Origin: Acuticoccus sp039034015
GTDB lineage: Bacteria; Pseudomonadota; Alphaproteobacteria; Rhizobiales; Amorphaceae
Direction of reading: 5' to 3'
Assembly: GCA_039034015.1 (NCBI GenBank)
Contig: JBCCBM010000005.1
Location: forward strand, 1 to 64,000
Length of the DNA stretch: 64,000 nt
Made by a program: the position numbers and the translations under genes. Within the stretch, counting starts at the first letter, position 1. The number at the start of each line of letters is the position of its first letter. A model generated the notes under the pieces. That model saw only the letters and a list, made by a program, of their open reading frames with translations, searched no databases and had not been told where the DNA came from. This document shows, one piece after another, positions 45,505 to 55,695 of the stretch.

Positions 45505-48116
45505 ACGGTGACGGGCGCCGGCGGCAGTTTGAGCGCAAAGACCGTCCCCTCCGGTCCCGTGCGCTCAAGGTTGAGGCTGCCGCCGAGCACCGTCACAATT
45601 TCGCGGGCGATCGCAAGGCCAAGCCCCGCCCCGCCCGGGTTGTGGGGCTCCACGGCGCCTGCAAATTTTGTGAAAAGGTGGGGCAGGATTGCGGGGTCGA
45701 TCCCATGCCCGCCGTCTGTAACGCGCAGGACCACCATCGCGTCCTCCAGCGCGCCGGACACGGTCACGTCGGGCGCGTCGCCATGGAATTTCACCGCGTT
45801 GGAGATGAGGTTCACCAGCGCCTGCATCAGCCGGTCCGCATCGGCCACGACGGGAAGCTCGGGCGCGACATCCACCGCGATCGCAACGCCGGCATGCTCG
45901 GCAACCCCTTCCATGGCGCCGGCCGCGCGCCGGGCAACGTCCCCCGCGTTCAGCCGCGCAAGGTTGAGCGGCGCGCGCCCGGCCTCAAGGCGCGAAAGGT
46001 CGAGGATGTCGTCCAGAAGGCGGGTGAGCCGCGCCGTCTCCCGCACGATAATCTCAAGGGAGCGTTCCTGGCGCGCCTCGTCCATGCCCCCCTCCCGCAA
46101 CAGCTCGGCAAAGGCGCGCACCGCGGTCAGCGGCGTGCGCATCTCGTGGCTGACGCGGCTCAAAAACACGTCCTTTTCCGCAAGCAGCGTTGTGAGCGCG
46201 TCGTTGGCCTCGCGCAGCTCCTCCGCGGTGCGCTCCAGCGCGACGGAGCGCACGCCAAGGTCCCGCGCGAGGCGGATCGCTTCTTGGGTTTCGCCCAAAA
46301 CGGCGATGGCGGTCTCCACCGTCAGCGGCTCACCGGTGGCGACCCGCGTCACCAGCGCGTGCGCCGAGCCTGCGCCAACGGTGAGCGCAATCTCCCGCTC
46401 CACCTTGGCCAGGAACGCGCCGTCGACGGGCGCGCCAGGGTCCCCCTCGCCATCAAACAGGCGGTGGGCCTCCACGGGCCCCAGCACGCGCCGGGTGAGG
46501 CGCATCAGATCCCGCCGGTCGGCCGAGCGGCGGAGCGTGGGCGCCGGCCCCCCGCGGCTCAGCGCATCCACAAACAAGGTCGCCTGGAGCGCATCCAGCG
46601 GCCGGCTCCGCCCCAACAGCGACAGGGCCACATAAACCACCGTGTTGAGGGTGAGCGAGGTGACGGTGCCGAAGACCAACGGGTCAACGCTTTGGGCAAC
46701 GGAGGCCGGCAACAGCAACGCCCGCAACCCCTCCAGGAGCGAGACGCCCACCCCAAAGCTTGGCAACAGCAGCGTGACGAGCCACAGCGCTGCGCCCGCG
46801 CAAAGGCCGAGCGCGGCGCCCTCCCGCGTCGCATCGCGCCAAAAAAGGCCGCCCACCAGCGCGGGGGCAAACTGCGCCACCCCCGCAAAGGCAATGAGGC
46901 CGAGGGAGGCGAGCCCCGCCGTCCCATCGCTATAAAGGCCGTAAAGATAGCCGAGCGCCATCACCCCCGCGATCGCAACGCGGCGGGTGGCCAGCACCGC
47001 GCCCGAGAGCCCTGCCCGGCCGGTGCGCCGCCCCCCCAACAAAAGCGGCGCCACAAGGTGGTTTGAGATCATGACCGCCAGCGCAAGGCTTGCCACAATC
47101 ACCATGGAGGTGGCCGCCGAGAGCCCGCCGATGAACGCAAAGAGCGCCACCGCGCCCGAGCCTTCGAGCAGCGGCACGGAGAGGACGAAAAGGTCAGGCT
47201 CCGCCCCCGCGGGAAGCCGTGTCAGCCCCGCCGCCGCAATGGGGAGGACAGCGACCGCGATCAAAAAGAGGTAGGTGGGAAAAAGCCAAGAGGCGAGCGC
47301 CATATCCCGCTCGTCCCGGTTTTCGATGATGCCCACCTGGAACTGGCGCGGCAGGCACAGCATCGCGAGCGCGGAGAGGAGCGTCAGCACCACCCAGCGC
47401 GTGCCCTCCCCCTCGCCAATGGCGCCCACGGCCGCGAGCGCCTCGGGCCACCCCGCCGCCGTCGCGCCTGGAACGGGGCCTTTTGAGAGGGAGGCGACGG
47501 CGAGCAGCGCCACCGCCAGCAGCGCTGCAAGTTTCACCAGCGATTCAAACGCGATGGCCGCCACAATGCCCGGCTGGCTTTCGTCCGCCGACAGCCGCCG
47601 CGTGCCAAACAGGATGACGAAAAACGCCATCGCCGCCGCCGTCCAAAACGCAGTGTCCGTCCCCGCCTCCCCGGTGAGCGCGCGGAATGATTTGGACACT
47701 GCCAACAGCTGCAGTGCGATGTACGGCGTGATGGCGGCAATGGCGACCAGCGTCACCAACACCGCAATCAGCCGGCTTTTGCCGTAGCGCGCGGAAATAA
47801 AGTCGGCGATGGAGGTGACGCGCTGGGCTTTGGCAACGCGGGCCATTTTGCGCATCAACACCCACCACGCCATCAAGATGAGTGTTGGCCCGATGTAGAT
47901 CGTCACAAATTCTAGGCCGGAGCGGACCGCCGTCCCCACGGCGCCATAAAACGTCCACGACGTGCAGTAGATGGCGAGGGAGAGCGTGTAGAGGACGCCT
48001 TGCCAGGGGGCCGGACGGTCCCGCGGGGTGCGGCCGTCGACGGCAAAGGCAATCAGGAAGAGCAGCGCCACATAGCCCGCCCCCACAAAGAGGACCAGGG
48101 CGGGGCTCAGCGTCAT
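45495..48116 (-). CDS. Sodium/solute-symporter-type sensor histidine kinase
   Basis: 873 residues from ATG 48116. Residues 1-505 form an SLC5/SSS transporter-like domain with about 13 helices (LGLYTL-type start VLYTLSLAIYCTSWTFYGAV, RVTSIADFISARYGKSRLI, IGGLSAATSMVIVASLALA). A linker and a coiled coil (EELREANDALTTLLAEKDVF) lead to HisKA with H657 in FLSRVSHEMRTPLTAVR and HATPase_c with NLISNAVKFH, DGGHGIDP and GGAGLGLAIAREIV. This is the CrbS-like architecture, linked elsewhere to acetate-responsive control. It is last in a four-gene coupled operon; its start overlaps the small membrane protein stop by ATGA. Confidence 0.88.
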   Translation of the reverse strand: MTLSPALVLFVGAGYVALLFLIAFAVDGRTPRDRPAPWQGVLYTLSLAIYCTSWTFYGAVGTAVRSGLEFVTIYIGPTLILMAWWVLMRKMARVAKAQRVTSIADFISARYGKSRLIAVLVTLVAIAAITPYIALQLLAVSKSFRALTGEAGTDTAFWTAAAMAFFVILFGTRRLSADESQPGIVAAIAFESLVKLAALLAVALLAVASLSKGPVPGATAAGWPEALAAVGAIGEGEGTRWVVLTLLSALAMLCLPRQFQVGIIENRDERDMALASWLFPTYLFLIAVAVLPIAAAGLTRLPAGAEPDLFVLSVPLLEGSGAVALFAFIGGLSAATSMVIVASLALAVMISNHLVAPLLLGGRRTGRAGLSGAVLATRRVAIAGVMALGYLYGLYSDGTAGLASLGLIAFAGVAQFAPALVGGLFWRDATREGAALGLCAGAALWLVTLLLPSFGVGVSLLEGLRALLLPASVAQSVDPLVFGTVTSLTLNTVVYVALSLLGRSRPLDALQATLFVDALSRGGPAPTLRRSADRRDLMRLTRRVLGPVEAHRLFDGEGDPGAPVDGAFLAKVEREIALTVGAGSAHALVTRVATGEPLTVETAIAVLGETQEAIRLARDLGVRSVALERTAEELREANDALTTLLAEKDVFLSRVSHEMRTPLTAVRAFAELLREGGMDEARQERSLEIIVRETARLTRLLDDILDLSRLEAGRAPLNLARLNAGDVARRAAGAMEGVAEHAGVAIAVDVAPELPVVADADRLMQALVNLISNAVKFHGDAPDVTVSGALEDAMVVLRVTDGGHGIDPAILPHLFTKFAGAVEPHNPGGAGLGLAIAREIVTVLGGSLNLERTGPEGTVFALKLPPAPVTVQA

Positions 48117-48328
48117 TCGTCGGGCCCCGGCCGGGCAACCAGCGCCATCAAGACAATGCCCGCAAGCCACGCCGCGAACACGAACACCACAAGGCTCGGC
48201 ACACCCAAAATCGTGCCGCGGTCCGCAAGGGAAAGAACGGCGGGCAAGAACACGATGGGCGCGCCGGCCGTCAGCGCCGCGCGCCACTCGCGCCGCCGGG
48301 TGGGGGCGCGGCGCGGCCGCTGGGGCAC
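48113..48328 (-). CDS. 71-aa two-helix membrane protein coupled to the symporter-kinase
   Basis: 71 residues from GTG 48328, two bases downstream of the response-regulator stop; TTG 48334 is an alternative start. A basic N-terminus (RPRRAPTRRREWRAALTAG) precedes two hydrophobic segments, APIVFLPAVLSL and SLVVFVFAAWLAGIVLMALV. The TGA overlaps the kinase ATG. Small membrane proteins often accompany SSS transporters, so it may be an accessory subunit of the sensor (inference). Confidence 0.65.
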   Translation of the reverse strand: MPQRPRRAPTRRREWRAALTAGAPIVFLPAVLSLADRGTILGVPSLVVFVFAAWLAGIVLMALVARPGPDE

Positions 48329-48330
48329 GT

Positions 48331-48690
48331 TCAAGGCGCGGCCAGAAGTGTCTTGATGGTCTCCATCAAGGCTTTGTTGGAAAACGGCTTTGTGACGAAC
48401 GCGTCGACGCCAATGGTGCGCATCGTCTCCTGATCGGCCGGCTGCCCCTTGGCGGACAACACACACACCTTTGGCCGGGGCGAGAGTGCCGCCGCCGCCT
48501 CGGCAATCTCAAAGCCCGACGCACCGGGGAGCATGATGTCGAGCACGATGAGATCGTAACCGCCCACCATGGTGAGCGCTGCCCCGCCATCGCGCGCGAC
48601 CGTCACCGTGATCCCCTCGCGGGACAAGATGAATTCCAGCGCCTCGGCGATGAACGGCTCATCCTCCACAATGAGGACGCGGCCGCTCAC
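48331..48690 (-). CDS. Receiver-only response regulator
   Basis: 119 residues from GTG 48690, overlapping the regulator stop by GTGA. A complete receiver domain: acidic pocket VLIVEDEP, phospho-acceptor D51 in LIVLDIMLPGASGF, switch Ser79 in VLSAKG, and K101 in FVTKPFSN. There is no output domain. It is encoded between an HTH regulator with a histidine-kinase-like hairpin and a symporter-type kinase, so it probably shuttles phosphate between them. Confidence 0.88.
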   Translation of the reverse strand: MSGRVLIVEDEPFIAEALEFILSREGITVTVARDGGAALTMVGGYDLIVLDIMLPGASGFEIAEAAAALSPRPKVCVLSAKGQPADQETMRTIGVDAFVTKPFSNKALMETIKTLLAAP

Positions 48691-50081
48691 AGCGCACTCT
48701 CGCCATGGGCCCGCTGGGCGCATTTTTCGCGCGTGCAGGCCCGGCACTCATAGCCCGCGGCGGTCGTCAGGTGCGTGTGGGCGGGCGGGAAGGCGTCGGC
48801 ATAGACAATCTCGTCGGCCCGGTCCGCCGGCGCGCCCAGCATCACGGCAAAGCGGGTTGCCGGCTGCGCGCCCCGGTGGGGCCGCTTTTCCACCGCCCGC
48901 GCCAGAAACAAAAACCGCTCACCCTCAAGGTCCACCATTTGCGTGAGCGTGCGCCCGGCGGCGGAAAACGCGCCGTACACAATCCACAAGGGGCACGCCC
49001 CGTGGAGCGGCAGCCTGAGCGCGCGTGTCGACAGCCGCTTGGACACAATCCCCGCCGGATCCACCCGCAAAAACGCAAAGGGGATGCCCTCCGCCCCCGG
49101 CCGGCGCAAAGACGCCAGGCGATGGGCGGCCTGCTCAAAACTCACCCCAAAGGTGTCGCAAAGGCCGTCAATGTCGTAGCGCATCGCCTTTGCAGCCGCC
49201 AAAAATGGGCCGTATGGCATAACCATCGCGCCCGCCGCATAACGGAGCAGCGCCCCCCGCGCCCGCGCGACCGCCCCTTTGGTGGGAAGGGCCGCGTTCG
49301 TCACCTCCGCGTCGATAAGGTCGCCCGCTGCGCCCGCCATCACGCCGAGCGCAAAGCGAAACCGCTCCCGCCCCGTGCCGCCAGGTGGGCTCGGCGCTTC
49401 GGCCGCCGCCATCTCAAGGGCGGGGAAATGGTAGGCCCGGTCGGACAAGAACGCGTCGACCGCGCGCACATCGGCCCCCGCCGCATCCGGGTCCGCCCCG
49501 GTGCCCAAGACATCCACCATCTGCCGCGTCACCGTGGTGAGGCGCGCGCTCTCGGCCACAATTGCGCAGATAAACCGGTCCCGCTGGGCGCCCGCCATCC
49601 CGTCGGCGTCGGACAAAATTTCGGCGGTGGCGCGGATGGAGGTGATCCGGCTCAAAATGTCATGGGCAAAGGTGATCGACTGTGGGTCGCGCTGGAATTT
49701 TTCGGACAGCTGATCGGTTTGCGCCTCCGCCGTCACCGCGCGCTCATAAAGGCTCAGCATCAGCCGCGCCCAGGCGGGGGAAAAGGCCACCAATTCGGCC
49801 GCGGTGGGCGCGGCATCATCGATCGCCGCGCGGCTCACCTCCGTGAGCTCGGCCGCCAGACGATCATCCGACAGCTGCGTAAACGTGTCGGGCGGGACGC
49901 CGAGCCTCTCTGCGATTTGGTGCAAGAGCCGGCCGCCGATCTGCCGCTTGTCGCTCTCAATCAACGACAAATAGGCCGGCGACACGCCAATTGCCTCGGC
50001 CAACGCGCGCTGCGTCAGCCCGGCCGAACGCCGCCGGCTGCGAATCCGGTCGCCGATCGGGACCCGTGCCATCGACCCCAT
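48687..50081 (-). CDS. ScfR-like HTH regulator with embedded phosphoacceptor-like hairpin
   Basis: 464 residues from ATG 50081 (GAGGA upstream). Residues 7-62 are an XRE-type HTH (RIRSRRRSAGLTQRALAEAI, VSPAYLSLIESDKR). Residues about 131-190 look like a HisKA dimerisation hairpin: ITFAHDILSRITSIRATAEI with H140-D141, then ESARLTTVTRQMVDVL. Residues 300-464 match the short-chain-fatty-acyl regulator domain: TFGVSFEQAAHRLASLRRPG, PFAFLRVDPAGIVSKR, and a cysteine cluster YECRACTREKC near the end. Relatives sense acyl-CoA and control acetate or propionate genes. CTTTACAAAA (50171-50180) in the divergent region is a possible operator. It is first in the operon with the receiver and the kinase. Confidence 0.82.
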   Translation of the reverse strand: MGSMARVPIGDRIRSRRRSAGLTQRALAEAIGVSPAYLSLIESDKRQIGGRLLHQIAERLGVPPDTFTQLSDDRLAAELTEVSRAAIDDAAPTAAELVAFSPAWARLMLSLYERAVTAEAQTDQLSEKFQRDPQSITFAHDILSRITSIRATAEILSDADGMAGAQRDRFICAIVAESARLTTVTRQMVDVLGTGADPDAAGADVRAVDAFLSDRAYHFPALEMAAAEAPSPPGGTGRERFRFALGVMAGAAGDLIDAEVTNAALPTKGAVARARGALLRYAAGAMVMPYGPFLAAAKAMRYDIDGLCDTFGVSFEQAAHRLASLRRPGAEGIPFAFLRVDPAGIVSKRLSTRALRLPLHGACPLWIVYGAFSAAGRTLTQMVDLEGERFLFLARAVEKRPHRGAQPATRFAVMLGAPADRADEIVYADAFPPAHTHLTTAAGYECRACTREKCAQRAHGESAL

Positions 50082-50293
50082 GAAGCGTTCCTCACGATCG
50101 GCGAACGTCTTTCATGCGCCCTGCCGCTCTGTCATCGCATTAACAAACCAAAACCGGCAATGAAGCGCAACTTTACAAAACAATGACAAACGCCTGAATG
50201 CCCGTTGAGGCTGATGTCATGCCACGTTTACACCCCAAGGTCAGAAGCGGTGGTCGCGCAAGAACGGCCCCGCCCTGTCCTAGGGAGACCTTT

Positions 50294-51655
50294 ATGGCCG
50301 ATCTGAAACGTCCGTCCCGCCGCGGCTTCTTGAAGACGACGGCGCTTGCGGGCGCCGCACTGTCCACGCCCTCGTTCTTCATCAAGAACGCCTATGCGCA
50401 GGACAGTTTTTGCAACATGCCCACCGGCGCCACCGCCACCTTCGGCTTCAACGTCCCCCAAACCGGCGCGTATGCCGAAGAGGGCAAGGACGAGCTTCGC
50501 GCCTACCAGCTCGCCGTCAAACACCTGAACGGTGAAGGCGATGGCGGGATGCTGAACACCATGACGCCAAAGGCCCTCACCGGGAACGGCGTGCTTGGCA
50601 AAAAGATCGAATACGTCACAGGCGACACGCAGACCAAAGCGGACGCTGCCCGCTCGCAGGCCCGCCGCATGATTGAGCGTGATGGCGTCATCATGTTCTC
50701 CGGCGGCTCGTCCTCGTCGGTGGCCGTTGCGCAGCAGTCGCTGGCGCAGGAAATTGGCGTCGTCTTCATGTGCGGCCTCACGCACGCCAACGACACCACC
50801 GGCAAAGACCGCCGGCGCTATGGCTTCCGCCACTTCTTCAACGCCTACCAGTCCGGCCAGGCCCTTGGCCCCGTGCTTGCCGAGTTCCTGGGCACCGAGC
50901 GCCGCGCCTACCACCTGACGGCCGACTACAACTGGGGTTGGACGCAGGAAGAATCGATCAAAGACGCCACCGAGAATCTCGGCTGGGAAACGGCGGCCCT
51001 CGTCAAAACCCCGCTCGGCGCCGGCGACTTCTCCCAGTACATCACCCCGGTGATGAACTCTGGGGCCGACGTTCTCATCCTGAACCACTACGGCAACGAC
51101 ATGGTGAACTCGCTCACCCAAGCCGTGCAATTTGGCCTTCGCGACCGTGAAGTGAATGGCAAGCCCTTCCAGGTGGTCGTGCCGCTTTACTCCCGCCTGA
51201 TGGCCCAAGGCGCCGGCGACAATGTGAAGGGCATTTTTGGCACCACCAACTGGAACTGGTCGCTCCAGGACGAGGGTTCCAAAGCATTCGTCAAGTCGTT
51301 CGGCCAAGAGTACGGCTTCCCGCCGTCCCAGGCGGCGCACACCTGTTATGTGAACTGCCTCCTCTACGCCAACGCTGTGGAGACCGCCGGCACATTCTAT
51401 CCGCCGGAAGTCATCAAGCAGCTGGAAGATTTTGAGTTCGACGGGATGGGCAACGGTCCGACCCTTTACCGCGGCGAAGACCACCAGTGTTTTAAGGACG
51501 TTCTGGTGGTGAAGGGCAACGAGAACCCCACCTCGGCCTTCGACCTTCTGGAAGTCCACAAAGTGGTGCCGCGGTCGGACGTGACGTACGATTCCTCGAT
51601 CCCGCAGTTTGCCGGCGAGCTGGGCCCCTACGAGGTGGACGGCACCTGCGCCTAA
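50294..51655 (+). CDS. HAAT-type ABC transporter substrate-binding protein, Tat-exported
   Basis: 453 residues from ATG 50294 with GGGAGA upstream. The N-terminus PSRRGFLKTTALAGAALSTP is a twin-arginine signal, so the protein folds before export. The mature part is a Peripla_BP_6 fold: ATFGFNVPQTGAYAEEGKDE, IEYVTGDTQTKADAARSQAR, MFSGGSSSSVAVAQQ. Family members bind branched-chain amino acids, amides or urea; the ligand is not readable. It is separated by about 150 bp from the four membrane and ATPase genes and is divergent from the ScfR-like operon. Confidence 0.86.
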   Translation: MADLKRPSRRGFLKTTALAGAALSTPSFFIKNAYAQDSFCNMPTGATATFGFNVPQTGAYAEEGKDELRAYQLAVKHLNGEGDGGMLNTMTPKALTGNGVLGKKIEYVTGDTQTKADAARSQARRMIERDGVIMFSGGSSSSVAVAQQSLAQEIGVVFMCGLTHANDTTGKDRRRYGFRHFFNAYQSGQALGPVLAEFLGTERRAYHLTADYNWGWTQEESIKDATENLGWETAALVKTPLGAGDFSQYITPVMNSGADVLILNHYGNDMVNSLTQAVQFGLRDREVNGKPFQVVVPLYSRLMAQGAGDNVKGIFGTTNWNWSLQDEGSKAFVKSFGQEYGFPPSQAAHTCYVNCLLYANAVETAGTFYPPEVIKQLEDFEFDGMGNGPTLYRGEDHQCFKDVLVVKGNENPTSAFDLLEVHKVVPRSDVTYDSSIPQFAGELGPYEVDGTCA

Positions 51656-51802
51656 GGCGCGCCGCGGGCGGCCCCGTCGCCCGCACCCACAACGCCAAAG
51701 ATCGGACGCCACGCGGTGGCGTCCGCGCGGGCACACACGCCGTGTGCTCGCATTTTTTCATGGGCGCGCCCACCGCCGGCGCACACGCCAAGGGGAGAGG
51801 CG

Positions 51803-52828
51803 ATGGACGCTCTCATTTTGCAATTCCTGAACGGGCTGGATAAGGGCGGCGCCTACGCGCTGATTGCCCTTGGTCTCACCCTCACCTTCGGCACCCTCGG
51901 CGTCGTGAACTTTGCCCACGGCGCGCTCTTCATGCTGGGGGCCTTTTGCGCGGTGCTCACCGCCAGGGTCCTCAGCCTTGAGAGCGTGACCATCGACCCC
52001 ACACAAACCACCCCCTGGGGCACGCCGCTGGAGGTGCGCACCACCTACCTTGAAATGTGGTTCGGCGACCTTGGCGCCGGCATTGTCGACTATTCAGTCT
52101 TCATCTCAATTCTGTTCGTGATCCCGGTGATGCTCCTCATCGGCGTGATTTTTGAGCGCGGGCTCATCCGCCACTTTTATAAGCGCCCCCACGCCGAACA
52201 GATCCTCGTCACCTTTGGCTTGGCGATCGTGCTTTCCGAAATCGTGAAGGCCTGGTTCGGCGCAAACCCCATTCCGGTGTCCTCGCCCGCCGCCTTCTCC
52301 GGTTCGGCCGACATTGCCGCCTGGTTTGGCCTCGACATGGTGCTCGCCTACCCCTACTGGCGCCTGGTTTACTTGGCCGCATCCATCATCATCATCGCCG
52401 CCGTCTTCGCCTTCCTAAACCTCACCACCTACGGCATGGTGGTCCGCGCCGGGATGCAAGACCGCGAGACCGTCCAGTTCCTCGGCATCAACATTGAGCG
52501 GCGGTTCACAGTTGTCTTCGGCATTGCGGCGGTGGTCGCAGGTCTTGCCGGCGCGCTCTACACGCCCATCCTGCCGCCCAACTACAACCTTGGCATGGAG
52601 TTCCTGGTGCTCTCCTTCGTTGTCGTGGTTGTGGGGGGCATGGGCTCGCTCTCCGGCGCGGTGGCAGCGGGCTTTCTTCTGGGGATCTTGCAGTCGTTCG
52701 CCTCGCTCACCGAGGTGAAGGCGATTTTCCCCGGCATTGACCAAATCATCATCTACCTGGTTGCGGTGGTGGTGCTTCTCACCCGGCCGCGCGGGCTTTT
52801 GGGCCGCAAAGGCGTGATGGAGAGCTAA
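51803..52828 (+). CDS. HAAT-type ABC transporter permease (LivH-like)
   Basis: 341 residues from ATG 51803, with AGGGGAGAGG just upstream. About eight helices; GGAYALIALGLTLTFGTLGV, VNFAHGALFMLGAF and VVVGGMGSLSGAVAAGFLLG are LivH signatures. An insert of about 40 residues (VTIDPTQTTPWGTPLEVRTT region) lies between helices 2 and 3. It forms the translocation pore with the LivM-like partner encoded one base further on. Confidence 0.88.
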   Translation: MDALILQFLNGLDKGGAYALIALGLTLTFGTLGVVNFAHGALFMLGAFCAVLTARVLSLESVTIDPTQTTPWGTPLEVRTTYLEMWFGDLGAGIVDYSVFISILFVIPVMLLIGVIFERGLIRHFYKRPHAEQILVTFGLAIVLSEIVKAWFGANPIPVSSPAAFSGSADIAAWFGLDMVLAYPYWRLVYLAASIIIIAAVFAFLNLTTYGMVVRAGMQDRETVQFLGINIERRFTVVFGIAAVVAGLAGALYTPILPPNYNLGMEFLVLSFVVVVVGGMGSLSGAVAAGFLLGILQSFASLTEVKAIFPGIDQIIIYLVAVVVLLTRPRGLLGRKGVMES

Positions 52829-52829
52829 G

Positions 52830-54074
52830 ATGGACACCACGCCCGAGCAAAACACACCCGTCAAAACCGAGGCCCCGGCCAACGCCACCAAGAAGCCGCG
52901 GTCGGCGTTCTACCGCACTTCCGGCAGCGTCCCGTCTCAGCTGCCGCCCATGGGGCCCGACATGGCGCCCCTGTGGCCGCCAAAGGTCGACATCTTGATG
53001 ACCGTGCTCTTCGGCATTGCGGTCTTTACGATGCCCATCTGGCTACAGCCCTTTGGCGCGGCCTACCCCGACCTCATGCAGCGCTTCGCGATTTTTGGCA
53101 TCTTCGCGATCGGCTTCAACATCCTGTTCGGCCTCACCGGCTACCTCTCCTTCGGCCACGCCGCGTTTCTGGGCGTGGGCTCCTACTCCGCGGTCTGGGC
53201 CTTCAAGCTCTTCTCGCTGAACCCGATCCCTGCGCTCCTGATGGCAATTGTCATCTCCGGCGTTTTTGCGCTTGCCATCGGCTTCGTGTCGCTGCGCCGC
53301 ACGGGGATCTACTTCTCGATCCTGACGCTCGCCTTCGCGCAGATGTGCTACAACTTGGCCTACTCGGTGCTCACCCCCATCACCAACGGTGAGACCGGCC
53401 TTCGCGTCCTCTCCGATGATCCGCGCATCATCGACGCCGCCTTCACCGGCGACAACTTTGTGGCCGTCCCCCAATCGGGCTTTTTCGGCATCTCCATGTC
53501 GGGGATGAACGGGTTTTGGGCCTGCGCCATCGCGCTGATGATCGCATTCTACATTGCGCTGCGCATCACCCGCTCTCCGTTCGGCATGATGCTGCGCGGC
53601 ATCAAGTCGAACCAGACGCGCATGAACTATATCGGCTTCAACACCCGGCCCTACACGCTGATCGCCTTCGTGATTTCAGGCATGTACGCGGGGCTCGCCG
53701 GTGGCCTCCTCGCGGTGGTCGACCCGCTCGCGGGTGCGGAGCGCATGCAGTGGACCGCCTCGGGCGAAGTTGTCCTGATGACCATCCTTGGCGGCGCTGG
53801 CACACTGATCGGCCCGTTCCTTGGCGCCGTCATCATCAAGTACTTCGAAAACATCTTTTCCGCGCTGGGTGACACGACGCTCCGCAGCGTCTTCGACTTC
53901 CTGCCCGAGCAGCTGCGTGAAGTGGTGGTGTGGGCGGTCTCCCCCTTCGTGGGCGATGGCTGGCACCTCACCCTTGGCGTCCTCTTCATGCTCGTCGTCA
54001 TCTTCCTGCCGGGCGGGCTGATTGAAGGGTTCCGCCGCATTGGCCGCATGTTCACCCGCAAGAAGGAGGGCTGA
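52830..54074 (+). CDS. HAAT-type ABC transporter permease (LivM-like)
   Basis: 414 residues. A hydrophilic N-terminal extension of about 50 residues (Pro/Ala/Lys-rich) precedes the helices; GFNILFGLTGYLSFGHAAFL, FGMMLRGIKSNQTRMNYIGF and ILGGAGTLIGPFLGAVII are LivM hallmarks. It starts one base after livH and is followed by the LivG-like gene after 3 bases. It transports the ligand delivered by the Tat-exported binding protein. Confidence 0.88.
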   Translation: MDTTPEQNTPVKTEAPANATKKPRSAFYRTSGSVPSQLPPMGPDMAPLWPPKVDILMTVLFGIAVFTMPIWLQPFGAAYPDLMQRFAIFGIFAIGFNILFGLTGYLSFGHAAFLGVGSYSAVWAFKLFSLNPIPALLMAIVISGVFALAIGFVSLRRTGIYFSILTLAFAQMCYNLAYSVLTPITNGETGLRVLSDDPRIIDAAFTGDNFVAVPQSGFFGISMSGMNGFWACAIALMIAFYIALRITRSPFGMMLRGIKSNQTRMNYIGFNTRPYTLIAFVISGMYAGLAGGLLAVVDPLAGAERMQWTASGEVVLMTILGGAGTLIGPFLGAVIIKYFENIFSALGDTTLRSVFDFLPEQLREVVVWAVSPFVGDGWHLTLGVLFMLVVIFLPGGLIEGFRRIGRMFTRKKEG

Positions 54075-54077
54075 TTG

Positions 54078-54838
<761 letters not shown>

Positions 54839-54839
<1 letters not shown>

Positions 54840-55588
54840 TGGCCGCCGTCGACACCGCCCCCACCGCCGCCGCACCCACCAAAGCGCCCTACTTCGCGTG
54901 CCACGACATCCACGCCTACTACGGTGAGAGTTACATCGTGCAGGGCGTCACGTTTGAGGTGTCAGAGGGCGAGGTGATTGCGCTTTTGGGCCGCAACGGC
55001 GCGGGCAAAACCTCAACCCTTCGCACCATCGCACGGGCCGACGACCCGCAATTGCGCCGCGGCACCATCCACCTTGCCGGCCAAGACCTCACCAAAAAAC
55101 ACGCCTACGACGCGTCCGCCGCCGGCATCCAGCTGGTGCCGGAAGATCGGCGCATCATCCCCGGCCTCACGGTGGAGGAAAACCTCAAACTCAGCCAGAT
55201 CGCAGAGCCCATCGGCTGGGACATTGAGCGCGTTTATGGCCGCTTCCCCCGCCTTGCCGAGCGGCGCAAGCAGGAGGCGGTCACCATGTCCGGCGGCGAG
55301 CAGCAGATGCTGGCCGTTGCCCGCGCGCTCTGCCGGGAGATCAAGCTTCTTCTGCTGGACGAGCCCTATGAGGGCCTTGCCCCGGTGATTGTGAAAGAGA
55401 TCGAGTCCATCGTCGGCGAGATCAAAGACGCCGGGCTCACCACCATCATGGTGGAGCAAAACGCCATTGCAGCGCTCCACCTTGCCGACCGCGCGATCAT
55501 CATGGACATGGGCGAGATTGTGTACCAGGGCACCGCGAAAGAGGTGCTCGACAACAAGGAACTGCGCGAAGAATACCTCGCAGTTTGA
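54839..55588 (+). CDS. HAAT-type ABC transporter ATPase (LivF-like)
   Basis: 249 residues. After about 20 Ala/Thr/Pro-rich residues come Walker A LLGRNGAGKTSTLRTI, the LivF-typical LVPEDRRIIPGLTVEENL, signature TMSGGEQQMLAVARAL, Walker B LLLLDEPYEGLAPV and switch MVEQNAIAAL. It is the last gene of the five-gene importer operon. Both ATPases are present, unlike in the importer at the start of the window. Confidence 0.92.
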
Positions 55589-55695
55589 TGACAATTCAGT
55601 AAGGGGTTCATCCGCGCCATTTGTCGATGCGTAACCATTGGCAGATCGGCGCGGGCCCCGCTGATCGCACCGCATAACAAAACCGGAGCGATCCC

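Noticed and set aside
45453..47066. 537-codon plus-strand frame opposite the sensor kinase
   Set aside because: Arg/His/Pro-rich shadow; the kinase motifs on the minus strand are complete.
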